Source: Prorocentrum cordatum
Taxonomy: Eukaryota; Sar; Dinophyceae; Prorocentrales; Prorocentraceae
DNA: 64,000 nucleotides
NCBI GenBank assembly: GCA_963575745.1
Contig: CAUYUJ010017655.1
Span: forward strand, 52,171 to 116,170
Direction of reading: 5' to 3'
Of the stretch, positions 11,525 through 22,140 are shown one piece after another. Position 1 is the stretch's first letter. Every line of letters begins with the position of its first letter. The notes below the pieces were generated by a model. That model was given only the letters and a program-made list of their open reading frames with translations, did no database searches and had not been told where the DNA came from. Position numbers and translations under genes: made by a program.

Positions 11525-11985
11525 CCCACTGCAGCATAGCAACCCCCCAATGGGGCTCAATCTTCTTTAATCTTTCCGACGAAAACCTCCCAGTAGTTGC
11601 CTCCTAACCAATCGCTGCAGGCCGGGTGGCGCATGGAGCGCTGCTCCCAGACTGGCCCTCGGGTAGTGAAGAGGCCGCTCCACGGGGGTCACCACCGGGA
11701 GAGGCCCTCACCTTCCCGAGAAGGAGGGCTTCGAGATCGTCCAGCACGAGCTCATCGATCGTCGGCCATCGAGTCTCGATCCTCAGGAGGAGCTGGCGAG
11801 CCCCTCGGTGGTGACCCTTTGTGGGCATTCCTTTTTGGGTTCGGGTGGCAAGACAAGATGTGTGCACATCCGCAGCTCCTGGCCAGGCCCGTCCCGGGTC
11901 CGGGAGCGGTGCATGTGCCTCCCTGGCCAGGCCAGGAGGGTGCATGCATCGCTTGGTCCCAGGATGGACCTGACCAGGGGCGATC
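11525..11985. other. No firm gene; possible small inverted-repeat element
   Basis: cacgggggtcaccaccgggag at 11681-11701 pairs imperfectly with cccctcggtggtgaccctttg at 11801-11821, enclosing ~100 bp. On the minus strand the enclosed part reads as a plausible Leu-rich helix, but nothing was recognised. Confidence 0.35.
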
Positions 11986-12445
11986 TATGTACATGCATGT
12001 TTATACCTATATGTGCATGTGTATGTGTATGCATATGTTTATGTACATGTATATGTATATGTATATGTATTTGTATATACATATGTATACGTATGTGTAA
12101 ATGTATATGTTTATGTATACGTATATGTATATGTATATGTACTTATGCATGCACATGCATAGGCATATGTAGATGTATATGTATATGTATATGCATGTGT
12201 ATATGCATATGCATAGGTATATGCGTATACTTGCACATGTACATGTATATATGTATATGTATGTGTAGGTATATGTGTATATGTACATGCATATGCATAT
12301 GCATATGTCTATGTATATGCATGTGTCCACGTCTATGTCTACGTATGTATGTTTGTATGTATACGTGTATTCATATGTTTATGTATATGATAAGTATGTG
12401 TGTATGTGTATGTGTACGGGTGTACGGTTATACATATATATATAT
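11986..12445. repeat. Degenerate TATGTG/TATGCA low-complexity tract
   Basis: About 460 bp of alternating TATGTA, TATGTG and TATGCA hexamers. Alternating purine-pyrimidine DNA of this length can adopt Z-DNA or unwind (established chemistry). No gene. Confidence 0.9.
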
Positions 12446-12689
12446 GTATATTCCCCATTTCAGTGCTTGCAATGAAGGGGTCTTAGCGCAAGTTGAAAGA
12501 TTAGGCGAACGTTTTCCGCCGATTTTGGTTTCAGGCTGGGTTTTCGGGTTCCCAGGTTCCCGGTTATTGGTTCCAGGCCGATTTCGGTGGGTTTTGGGTT
12601 CCCGGGTTCAGGGTTCCCGGTCGATCTCTTCAGCGAAAACCATCCACTGATTGGGGCTTTTCTCTGGTGTAATTACACCCGAGAAAAAC

Positions 12690-13545
12690 CAAACGTGCTA
12701 TATGCTACCAAACGGGCTTCGCGCGAGCACATGTCGAAATTGTTCGAACGCCCTTGCGTGCGTGCCGTCGCGAGAATACTTTGCAACAAATGTGGCGAAG
12801 TGCACGCGCGCGTCGTCGCGCGCGCATGCCGAAATCTGTCAAAAACCTTAAGTTTCGCAGCGATTCCAAAGCCGAATGTCCAAAACACATGCAACAGCAC
12901 ATGGTTTCTTAGCGTCAGTTTTCAAAGAAAAAAGAGCGCCCGCCCTCTTGCGAATGCTTGGGACAACCTCAGATTTTCAATATGTTCACGGAATTCTGCC
13001 AAACGGGCCTTTCGCGCCGCATGCCGAAATCATTCGCGCGGTTTTGCGCGCGTGCTGGGGGGCACGACCCGTGTCAAATAATACCATGGGCCCCTCTCGC
13101 GCGTCGGCCGCGCGCGCGTATACTTTTTTCAAAAACTTCATCGCCGACGCGAGGACGCCGTCGTCTTCGTCGGCGTGATGAGCATCGGCGCCCGCACTGG
13201 CCGCGCCTTCGCCATTGTCAACATCGTTACCAGCATCGCTACGATCATCATCGTGCCTACCGTTGTCGACGTTGCCATGATACAACGCCCGCCCAAGTCG
13301 CCGACTCGCAGTGAAGTGCCCGCTGGGATGCGTCCAGCGGTCAGCGCCGCCGCGGCCGCGTCGCTCGCGCCAAACTAGCTGGCCGCTGTGCGCGCGTGTT
13401 TGGGTTGGCGCGACCGCAGAGATGCACCAGCCAACGCCCAGCATGCATCGTAATCGCCACAGCGTGGGTTTTGCAAGCCAAGTTGCGGGTGGGTGGGTGG
13501 GATGTTTGCAAGAGCATGGGGTGTGCCAGCTCGTTTGTTAAAATC
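12690..13545 (+). mobile_element. Dispersed element R1, copy 1
   Basis: The left part has the phrase cgcgcgcgtcgtcgcgcgcg (12806-12825), then gcatgccgaaatct, then tttcgcagcgatt. From about 12950 it matches 25983-26585 closely across some 600 bp. Shared blocks are ggaattctgccaaacgggcc, gtcaaataataccatg, a degenerate GTCGTC-type centre (13140-13290), cgactcgcagtgaagtgccc, and the terminal ttgcgggtgggtgggtggga. Some frames stay open but no protein signature was recognised. Confidence 0.7.
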
Positions 13546-13800
13546 AGTCGCACCACATAGAGTGCACCGCGAATCTTGCACAGCGGATCTTGCGTGACCT
13601 GGGCTGCACACACTTTACTGCACCATATAGATTGCACAACGCACAGCAGACGTTGCACCACACATTGCACCGACTATATACATCGATAGCTCGATTGCAC
13701 CACATTTGTTGCACCCCATATGCTGGGCAACCGACATAGCGCAGCATTTGGTCCACAGCGTAAAAGGGCACAACATATGTTGCATCACGTCGAGTGAACC
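13546..13800. repeat. Degenerate TTGCACCACATAG tandem
   Basis: About ten loose units (gcaccacatag, ttgcaccacat, gcaccatatag and similar) at 20-35 bp spacing directly follow the R1 copy. The same start (tgactgcaccacgtaaac) follows the R1 tail at 28000, so it belongs to the element's right side. Confidence 0.65.
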
Positions 13801-13812
13801 ACGTAAGCGGCT

Positions 13813-13814
13813 AC

Positions 13815-13846
<32 letters not shown>

Positions 13847-13860
13847 GTACATATATAATA
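13813..13860. repeat. TA dinucleotide run
   Basis: TA units followed by degenerate TATACACATATACG. Confidence 0.9.
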
Positions 13861-14185
13861 TTCCTGTATGAATGCAGCGGGGTTCTCAACTCGGCCCCGC
13901 GAGTTGTAATTCTTGACGAATCGCGTATCCCCACCAGTTCCGTAGCTTGGCTCAGCCAGCACCGCGCGCCCGTGGGTGCAGCCCGGGGGGCTGCGAGGCG
14001 CAGGTAGGATGGCTGCGGCGGCGCCATCGGCCGCCGAAGGGACGGCGGCCAACGGCGCCGACCCCTCTCCCGCCATCAGCTACACCGCCGGGCACCTGGC
14101 GACCGCGGCTCCGGGCAGTGGGTACGTGGACAGACGGCAGTGGCAGCACGGTAGGAGTAGGGAATGACCAGCGCCACCCAAAATT

Positions 14186-15343
14186 GCAGCGCCACCACCG
14201 CGACCAGCGCCACGACCAACATTCCGACCAGCACAACGACCAGCACAACGGCCAGCACTCCGACCAGCACAACGACCAGCACAACGACCAGCACTCCGGC
14301 CAGCACAGCGACCAGCGCCACGTCCCCGACCAGCACAACGACCAGCACCACGACCAGCACACCGACCAGCACAGCGACCAGCACAACGACCAGCACAACG
14401 ACCAGCGCAACGACCAGCACCACGACCAGCACTCCGACCAGCGCCACGCACAGCACCATGACCAGCATCCCGACGAACACCACGACCAGCACAACGACCA
14501 GCACCACGACCGTCGCACCGACCATCACAGCGACCAGCACTCCGACCACAACGACCAGCACAGCGACCAGCGCAACGACCAGCACTCCGACCAGCACAAT
14601 GACCAGCACAACTGCGTGCACAACGACCAGGGCAACTACCAGGATCACGACCAGCATAACGACCAGCACCACGACCAGCACAACGACCAGCACCACGACC
14701 AGCACTCCGACCAGCACAGCGGCCAGCACTCCGACCAGCACCACGACCAGCGCAACGACCAGCACCACGACCAGCGCGACAACCAACACAGCTACCACCA
14801 CAACAACCAGCACTCCGACCAGCACAACGACCAGCGCCACGACCAGCACCACGACCAACACCACGACCAGCACAGCGACCAGCACAGCGACCACCACAAC
14901 GAGCAGCGCCACGACCAGCACTCCGACCAGCACTCCGACCAGCGCAACGACCAGCACAACGACCAGCACTCTGACCAGCACAACGACGAGCTCCACGACC
15001 AGCACTCCGACCAGCACCACGACCAGCACTCCGACCAGCAACGCGACCAACACTCCGACCAGCACCACGACCAGCGCAACGACCAGCACAAAGACCAGCA
15101 CAACGACCAGCGCCACGACCAGCGCCGCGCCACGACCAGCACTCCGACCAGCACGGCGACCACCACAACGACCAGCACCACCGCCAGCACCACGACGAGC
15201 ACCACGACCAGCACCACGACCTGCACCACGACCAACGCCACGACCAGCACACCGACCAGCACACCCACCACCGCAACGACCAGCACTACGTCCAGCACAA
15301 CGACCAGCTCAGCGAACAGCACCCCGACCAGCACTCCGACCAG
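14186..15343 (+). repeat. 12-bp minisatellite encoding (N/S)DQH repeats
   Basis: About 95 units of ACCAGCACNACG-type dodecamers (variants accagcactccg, accagcgccacg). All six frames are mostly open because the period is a multiple of three. In the gene's sense the DQH reading is in one frame up to about 15120. There an irregular unit with five extra bases (agcgccgcgccacg, 15121-15134) shifts it. After that point the DQH reading is in frame with the downstream gene at 15392. The array is therefore likely the Asp/Gln/His-rich N-terminal part of that gene, now out of frame with its upstream part. No ATG is visible in the upstream frame from 13947. Confidence 0.85.
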
Positions 15344-15391
15344 CCTTGCTGCGTCATCTCGCGCGCGCGCCTCCGACGTTGGCAGCGACGC

Positions 15392-16543
15392 ATGCACATC
15401 GAGGCCTTGCGCGGGCGTCTGCAGATCGAGTCCGCGAGGCGGTTGCGGGCCGAGGAGCAATGCCGAGTATTGACGGCGGCCCCTGGCGGGACTACGGCCC
15501 GCGAGCGTGCCGTCCTGGCGGGCCACCGCTTGCATGCGGCAGCATGCCGCCACACTGGCGTAAGTGATCACCACGGCCCCGTGGCGCTTCGGCGCGCTGG
15601 GTGGTTCAGCCCTGCTGCCCGGGAGACGCTCCTACGCGCCGCCGTAGGCAGACACCACGGGCTTGCCGACATGTCAGACGAGGGGTTTGCGGCCCTCTCC
15701 GCGCCGGCGCTGCGAGCCGCGCAGCGAGACGCGCGCCGCTTGGATCGATGCGCTTCGCCAGGCGAGCCCTGGTACAGTGCTGCGCCTTTCGCTGAAGCGG
15801 CCGGGGACTTTCCAGGGCGCCGCGCGGCTGCGGTGTTGCGGGTGCAGACAGCGTGGCGGAGACACGCGAGTGTTCGCCGTTCTCCTTTGGTCGCCAACCT
15901 GCGCTGCCAACGCCGCATCGACCAGCAGCCTTCCGACCAGCATCAGCACAACGACCAGCACAACGACCAGCACTCTGACCAGCACAACGACGAGCTCCAC
16001 GACCAGCACTCCGACAAGCACCAAGACCAGCACTCCGACCAGCAACATGACCACAACGACCAGCACCACGACCAGCGCCACGACCAGCACAAACACCAGC
16101 ACAACGACCAGCACTCCGACCAGCGCAACCACCAGGACCACGACCAGCACCACGACCAGCGCCACGACCAGCACTCCGACCAGCGCCACTCAGACGCGAC
16201 TTCTCCCGAGACCCCCGACGGACCACAGCGCTGCTGGGCCGACTCCCACCTTGGCCAGCCCCCCGGCTTGGGAACGTGGCGGGGCGGCGATTGGGCAGGG
16301 CGCGCGGCTGCAGCAGTGCTCCGGCTCCAACGTGCGTGGAAAAGAGTCGCTAGGCAGCGCGCCATGCTGAAGCTCCTCCCAGGCCTCGCTGCCCGTCTGG
16401 CGCCCAGTGCCCCTCGCCTGGTGGCCACGGCAGTTGTGCGCCGACAGAGGGGCGCACGGGTGCCCTGCCGATTCGGCTCCGCATGCCCATGGCACCGTAT
16501 TCGCAGGTGTCTTTTCGCGCACGACGCATCTGGTGAGGCTTAA
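15392..16543 (+). pseudogene. IQ-motif / CCCH-finger protein, N-terminal part
   Basis: Frame of 383 codons from the ATG at 15392; the same frame is open upstream into the (N/S)DQH array to about 15130. Residues 145-163 (RVQTAWRRHASVRR) and 305-325 (RLQRAWKRVARQR) fit the IQ calmodulin-binding pattern [ILV]QxxxRxxxxx[RK]. Between them residues 178-268 are a second (N/S)DQH array, whose DNA (about 15950-16050) copies part of the upstream array (about 14953-15060). Residues C359, C365, C373 and H377 form a CCCH-type zinc finger with C-x5-C-x7-C-x3-H spacing. The frame stops at TAA (16541-16543), but the same frame continues open to 17269. IQ motifs bind calmodulin-like proteins and CCCH fingers usually bind RNA; the role here is unknown. 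Classed as broken because of the stop and the upstream 5-bp shift. A small unseen intron is an alternative. Confidence 0.55.
15937..16197 (+). repeat. Second 12-bp (N/S)DQH array inside the gene
   Basis: Same dodecamer family as 14186-15343. The stretch with gacgagctccacgaccagc and the following units is nearly identical in both arrays, so this is a segmental copy placed between the two IQ-like motifs. Confidence 0.85.
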
Positions 16544-17269
16544 GCGCCAGCAGTGCAGTTGGACGCCCTCCCCAGAGTACAGGCGAAGTGTGTTGTGACC
16601 GAGGGCGACACCACCACGGACATCGAGGCAATCTTCGGAGCCGCTGCGAGGGGCGTGAACTGCCACGAGGTCATTGTGCAAGACCCTTACTTGTGTGATG
16701 TTCGGAGGCGTTCTCCGATTCGGGAAGCATTCGACCGTTGCGGTCCCGAGGAGGCTGCGGCGATGTGCGAGACCCACGATCTGATGGCCTGCACAGGGCC
16801 CCCCTTGCTCGACGAGCTTACGAGGGTCCTCCACGAGGCAGCCCCTCGCTTTAGCCGCCTCGTTCTCGTGGCCCGAGGGCGGCTGCGCCACGGCGTGTGT
16901 GCGACCCCGCTGTTGACTACGTGGCTGCATGGGTACAATGGCGCATGGGGCGGCAAGGGCATTACCGCCGCGCTGTGCACAGAACCGAAGGTCCACACCA
17001 GGCTGTGTTCTCTTCACGGCCTGCTGCGGACGACGGGCGTTTGCATCGAGTGGGGGCTCGATTGCTTCACCGACCAGCGTCTCTCTGGCGGCGCCCGCGT
17101 CGCGCGCCGCACGGAGGTCCTCGTCCTCGCGAGCGACGTCCCGAGGCCGCCAGATGCGGACACCACTCCGCCCCAGCAGGTGCCGCCGGAGCTCCCGGCC
17201 CCCGCCGACCCTGGGCTCCGCTTGGAAAACGACGTGCCAGGGCTGGGCGCCTGGCCCTCACACGATTAG
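16544..17269 (+). pseudogene. Continuation after TAA: DPY...GLD domain (possibly PLD-like)
   Basis: Same frame as 15392-16543, directly after its TAA. It has no ATG near its beginning (first codon candidates are GTG), which argues that it is the C-terminal part of the same protein. Visible order: a short helix (TTTDIEAIFGAAA), VIVQDPYLCDV, an alpha/beta stretch (RFSRLVLVARG), then PKVHTRLC and IEWGLDCFTDQ. The combination DPY, H-x-R and GLDxF resembles the MIT C-terminal, phospholipase-D-like fold. That is a weak, pattern-level resemblance and other folds are possible. The tail after about 17090 is Pro-rich and disordered. It ends at TAG 17267-17269. Confidence 0.45.
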
Positions 17270-17831
17270 CAGGCTTTCGCGCGTGACTTGGTGGTGCTGA
17301 GCGAGCGCTTCCAAGCCCGCGCGTGGATCTCCAGCCCGAGCGCGTGCGCTGCGCAGGCAGCGGCGGAGGAGGTCTTGGGGGCTGCGCGGAAAGAGCTCGC
17401 GCGAGTGGTCGCTTGGTGGGTCAGGGCCGGTCGGGGCACGGCCGCGGCACCTGGCAACCAGAGTCGAAAGCGGCAGGGGGGGAAGGCGGCGCGAGCAGTC
17501 AGTGCCGCGCGCAGCTTGGGACAAACGTCATCAGCTACTCCGTCGAGTCATGCGATGCGAGAAGAGCCGACAGTGGCTGCAGACAGGGGGGCGGGGAGCG
17601 GCGGCAGTGGCAGCGCGCCGGGGCCTGGAGGAGGAGAAGGAGAAGGGAGGGGCAGCAGTGGCGGCGCGACGGGGGCGACTGGGAGGGGCGGCAGCGGCGG
17701 CGAACCTGTAGGAGGAGAGAGGGAAGGCAGTGGAGGTGGAGAAGGAGTGGCACGGCGGGGAGCGATGGAGGGCAGTGGAGGTGGAGAAGGAGGTGGAGGA
17801 GACGCGGTAGGAGGAGCGGGGACAGACGGCA
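17270..17831. other. GGC/GGA-rich stretch; no firm gene
   Basis: From about 17570 the sequence is a degenerate GGCAGTGGCGG / GGAGGAGAAGG tract that opens all three + frames. The PPR-like frame may extend upstream into it, but no repeat unit is visible before about 18000. Confidence 0.45.
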
Positions 17832-20800
17832 GTGGCGGCGCGGACGCGACGGCCAGCTGCGGCGAATGCGCGTGGACATGTTTCCCGTGCGTTGGGGCGG
17901 CTGCCGATCTCGCCTTGTGGCCGCTGCGGCGGAGCGGGGCGCGCGAGGCGTGCTCCTCGTGTGGCAGATGGGATGCGGCAGTCCTCCTCGCCAGGGCGCC
18001 GCGTGGGGCTGGCGCCGCTCTCCGAGATGGCGGCGGCGCTGGAGGTCAGGCTCGCGCGAGAGAAGGGCGGGCAGTGGCAGCCAGCCCTGGCGCTGCCCAG
18101 CGAGATGGAAGCGAGTCTGGCGCCGAGCCTCATGCGCGACAACGGCAGGTTGCGGCAGCCGGCCCTGGCGCTGCTCAGCAAAATTGTGGTTGCGAAGCTG
18201 GAGAGCAGGCTCGCGTTTGAGAAGGGCGGGCAGTGGCGGCCGACCCTGGCGCTTCTCAGCGAGATGGCGGCGATGGTGGAGCCCGACCTCATGGGCGAGA
18301 GTGGCGGGCAGTGGCAGCTGGCCCTAGCGCCGCTCAGCGAGTTGTTGGTGGCAACGGTGGGGGTCAGGCTCAGGTTAGAGAAGGGCGGGCAGTGGCAGCT
18401 GGCCCCAGCGCTGCTCAGCGAGATTGTGGCGATGCAGGAGACCAACCTCATGCGCGAGAAGGGCGGGCAGGGGCAGCCGGCCTCGGCTATGCTCAGCGAG
18501 ACGGCGGCGATGCTGGGGACCAACCTCATGTGCGAGAAGGGCGGGCAGTGGCAGCCGATCCTGGCGTTGTCCAGCGAGATGGTGGTTGCGACATTGGAGG
18601 GCAGGCTCGCGTTGGAGAAGGGCGGGCAGTGGCAACCGGCCCTGGCGCTGCTCAGCGAGATGGTGGCGACGCTGGAGGTCAGGCTCACGTTCGAGAAGGG
18701 CGGGCAGTGGCAGCCAGCCCTGGCGCTGCTCACCGAGACGGTTGTTGCGGCGGTGGAGGTCAGGCTTACGTGCGAGAAGGGCGGTCGGTGGCAGCCGGCC
18801 TAGGCGTTGCTCACCGAGATGATGGCGGCGACGCTGGAGACCAACCTCATGCGCGAGAATGGCGGGCAGCGGCAGCCGGCTCTGGCGCTTCTCAGCGAGA
18901 TGGCGGCTGCGACACTGGAGCCCAACCTCATGTGGGAGAAGGGCGGGCAGTGGCAGCCGGCCCTGGCGTTGCTCAGCGAGGCGGCGGTGGTGCCGGAGAC
19001 CAACCTCACGTGCGAGAGTGGCGGGCAGTGGCAGCCGGCCCTGGCGCTGCTCAGCTAAATTGTGGCGACGGTGTAGCCCGACCCCACGTGCGAGAAGGGC
19101 GGGCAGTGGCAGCCGGCCCTGGCGCTGCTCACCGAGATGGTGGTTGCGACGATGGTGGCCAGGCTCGCGTTGGAGAAGGGCGGGCAGTGGCAACCGGCCC
19201 TGGCGCTGCTCAGCGAGATGGTGGCGACGCTGGAGGTCAGGCTCACGTTCGAGAAGGGCGGGCAGTGGCAGCCAGCCCTGGCGATACTCAGCGAGATGGT
19301 GACGACGTCGAAGGGCAGGCTCACGTTCGAGAGTGGCGGGCATTGGCAGCCGGCCCTGGCGTTGCTCAGCGAGATGGCGGCGACGCTGGAGACCAACCTC
19401 ATGTGCGAGAAGGGCGGACAGTGGAAGCCGGCACTGGCGCTGCTCACCGAGATGGCGGTTGCGGGGGAGGTCGGGCTCACGTTCGAGAAGGACGGGCAGT
19501 GGCAGCCAGCCCTGGCGCTGCTCAGCGAGATGGCGGCGACGCTGGAGACCAACCTGCTGCGCGAGAATGGCGGGCAGTGGCAGCCGGCCCTGGCGTTGCT
19601 CAACGGGATGTTGGTGGCGACGGTGGGGGTCAGGCTTACGTTCGAGAAGTGCGGGCAGTGGCAGATGGCCGTTGCGTTGCTCAGCGAGCTGGTGGCGCTG
19701 CTGAGCGAGATGCTGATCGCGAAGTTGGAGCCTGAAATGATTACCCACGGCACTGGGGACAGCGCGTGCGAGAAGAGCAGGCGCCGGCAGTGGCAGTCAG
19801 CCCTGGCGCTGCTGAGCGAGATGGTGGTCAGGAAGCTGGAGCCCAACATCACCACCTGCGGCGCCGTGAACAGCGCGCGCGAGAAATGCAGGCGACCGCA
19901 GTGGCAGCAGGCCGCGGCGCTGTCGATCGAAATGGTTGTCGTGAAACTGACGCCCAACAGCATCACCTACGCCACTGTGATCAGCGCGTGCGAGAAGGGC
20001 GGACGTTGGCAGTGGCAGCAGGTTGCGGCGCTGCGGAGCGAGATGGTGGCCGTGAGGCTGGTGGCCAACATTATCACCTACGTCACTGCGAACAGCGCGT
20101 GCGAGAAGAGAGTACCTCTGCAGTGGCTGCAGTTTGTGGCGCTGCTGAGCGAGATGGTGGTCGTGAAGGTGGAGCCCGACATCATCACCTACGGCATCCT
20201 GAAGAGGTCGTGCGAGAGGTGCGGGAAGAGTGGACGTTTGTCGTGCGAGAAGGGCGGGCTTTGGCAGTGGCAGCATGTGGTGGCGCTGCTGAGCGAGATG
20301 GTGGCCGTGAGGCTGGAGCCCAACATCATCACCTACGTCATTGAGAAGAGCATGCGTTCGCAGTGGCAGCGAGCAGTGGTGCTGCTGAGCGAGCTCCGGG
20401 GCTTGAAGATGGAGCCCAACATCATCACCTACGACACTGTGAACGGCGCGTGCGAGAAGAGCAGGCGGCGGCTGTCGTAGCCGGCAGTGGCGCTGCTGAG
20501 CGAGATGGTGGCCGTGCAGATGGAGCCCAACATCATCACCTACGGCACTCTGAATATCGAGTGCGAGAGGAGCAGGCGTTGGCAGTGGAAGTGGGCAGTG
20601 GCGCTGCTAAGGGAGATAGTGGCCGCGAAGCTGGAGCCCCAAAATATCACCTGCGGAGCTGAGAACAGCGCGTGCGAGAAGAGCAGGCGTCGGCAGTGGC
20701 AGCAGGTTGCGCGGCTGCTGAGCGAGACGGTTGTCGTGAAGCTGGATCCCAACATCATCACCTACGGCGCTGTGAACAGCGCGTGCGGGAAGAGCAGGCG

Positions 20801-22140
20801 TTGGCAGTGGCAGCATGCAATGGCGCTGCTGAGCGAGATGGCAGACGTGCAGCTGGAGCCCGACATCATCACCTACGGCACTGCGATCAGCGCGTGCGAG
20901 AAGGGCAGGCGTCGGCAGTGGCAGCAAATTGCGGCGCTGCTGGGCGAGATTGTGGCCGCGAAGTTGGAGCCCAACATCATCACCTTCGTCATTGTGAGCA
21001 GCGCGTGCGAGAAGAGCAGGCGTTGGCATTGGCAGCAAACTGTGGCGTTGCTGAGTGAGATCCTGTTCGCGAAGCTGGAGCCCAACATCACCGCCCACGT
21101 CACTGAGAACAGCGCGCGCGAGAAGAGCAGGCGTTGGCAGTGGCAGCAGGCCGCGGCGCTGCTGAGCAAGATCCTTGTCGTGAAGCTGGAGCCCCTTATC
21201 ATCGCCTACGGCGCTGTGAACAACGCGTGCGAGAAGAGCAGGCGTCGGCAATGGCAGCAGGTCATGGCGCTGCTGAGCGAGATCCGGGGCGCGAAGCTGG
21301 AGCCCACCATCATCGCCAGGCCGTGCGAGCAGGGCGGACGTTGGCAGTGGCAGCAGGTTGCGCCGTTGCTGAGCGAGATCCTGTTCGCGAAGCTGGAGCC
21401 CAACATCATCACCTACAGCACTGGGAACAGCGAGTGTGAGAAGAGCAGGCGGCGGCAGTGGCAGCAGACTGTGGCGCTGCTGAGCGAGATGGCGGTCGTG
21501 AAGCTGGGGCCCAACATCGCCACCTACGACGCTGTGAACAGCGAGTGCGAGAGGAGCAGGCGTTCGCAGTGGCAGCAGGCAGTGGCGCTGTTGAGCGCGA
21601 TAGCAGAAGCGAACCTGGAGCCCGACATCATCACCCACGTCACTGTGAACAACGCGTGCGAGAAGAGCAGGCGTTGGCAGTGGCAGCGGGTTGGCGCGCT
21701 GCTGAGTCAGATGGTGATCGTGAAGCTGGAGCCCAACATCATCACCTACGGCATCCTGAACAGCTCGTGCGACAAGGGCGGGCGTTCGCAGTGATAGCAG
21801 GCAATGGTGCTGCTGAGCGAGATGGCAGACGTGCAGCTGGAGCCCAACATCATCACCTACAGCGCCCTGAACAGCGCGTGCGAGAAGAGCAGGCGTCGGC
21901 AGTGGCAGCATGCAACGGCGCTGCTGAGCGAGATGGCAGAAGGGAAGCTGGAGCCCAACATTCTCCCCTGCAGCGCCCTGAACAGCGAGTGCGAGAAGAG
22001 CAGGCGCTGGCAGCGGCAACGGGCAATGGCGCTGCTGAGCCAGATGGCAGAAGCGAAGCTGGAGCCCGACATCATCGCCTAGGGCACTCTGAACAGCGCG
22101 TGCGAGAAGAACAGGCGTTCGCAGTGGCAGCTGTCCTCGA
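17832..22140 (+). pseudogene. Pentatricopeptide-repeat (PPR) array gene, decayed by in-frame stops
   Basis: One frame carries PPR-like repeats for about 4.1 kb. From 18010 to about 19700 there are some 21 short units of 26-27 residues (EKGGQWQPALALLSEMVATL type). From about 19735 to 22130 there are about 22 units of 37 residues, at a 111-bp period (IITYGAVNSACEKSRRWQWQ, then QAVALLSEMVVVKLEPN). The 37-residue unit is a PPR with two extra residues; the short unit lacks the first-helix segment ITYxxxNSA. PPR proteins bind RNA in organelles; position 5 is mostly Gly here, so no base code can be read. Seven in-frame stops interrupt it: 18801 TAG, 19056 TAA, 19074 TAG, 20478 TAG, 21792 TGA, 21795 TAG and 22080 TAG. 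No frameshift is evident. The frame's 17832 codon is GTG; no convincing start is seen. 18579-18725 and 19137-19283 are near-identical, a recent multi-unit duplication. Confidence 0.85.

Noticed and set aside
14076-15276. Long minus-strand and alternative + frames over the 12-bp array (Cys/Trp, Val/Leu or Thr/Ser repeats)
   Set aside because: A 12-bp repeat leaves all frames open. Only the DQH reading is continued by non-repetitive protein-like sequence.
14186-15343. CRISPR array
   Set aside because: Contiguous 12-bp units without spacers in a eukaryotic context; the same applies to the other tandem arrays.
18801-22082. Stop-codon reassignment as the reason for read-through in the PPR array
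   Set aside because: Stops replace Leu, Glu, Gln, Trp and Tyr relative to neighbouring units and include all three types, so random nonsense change is simpler.
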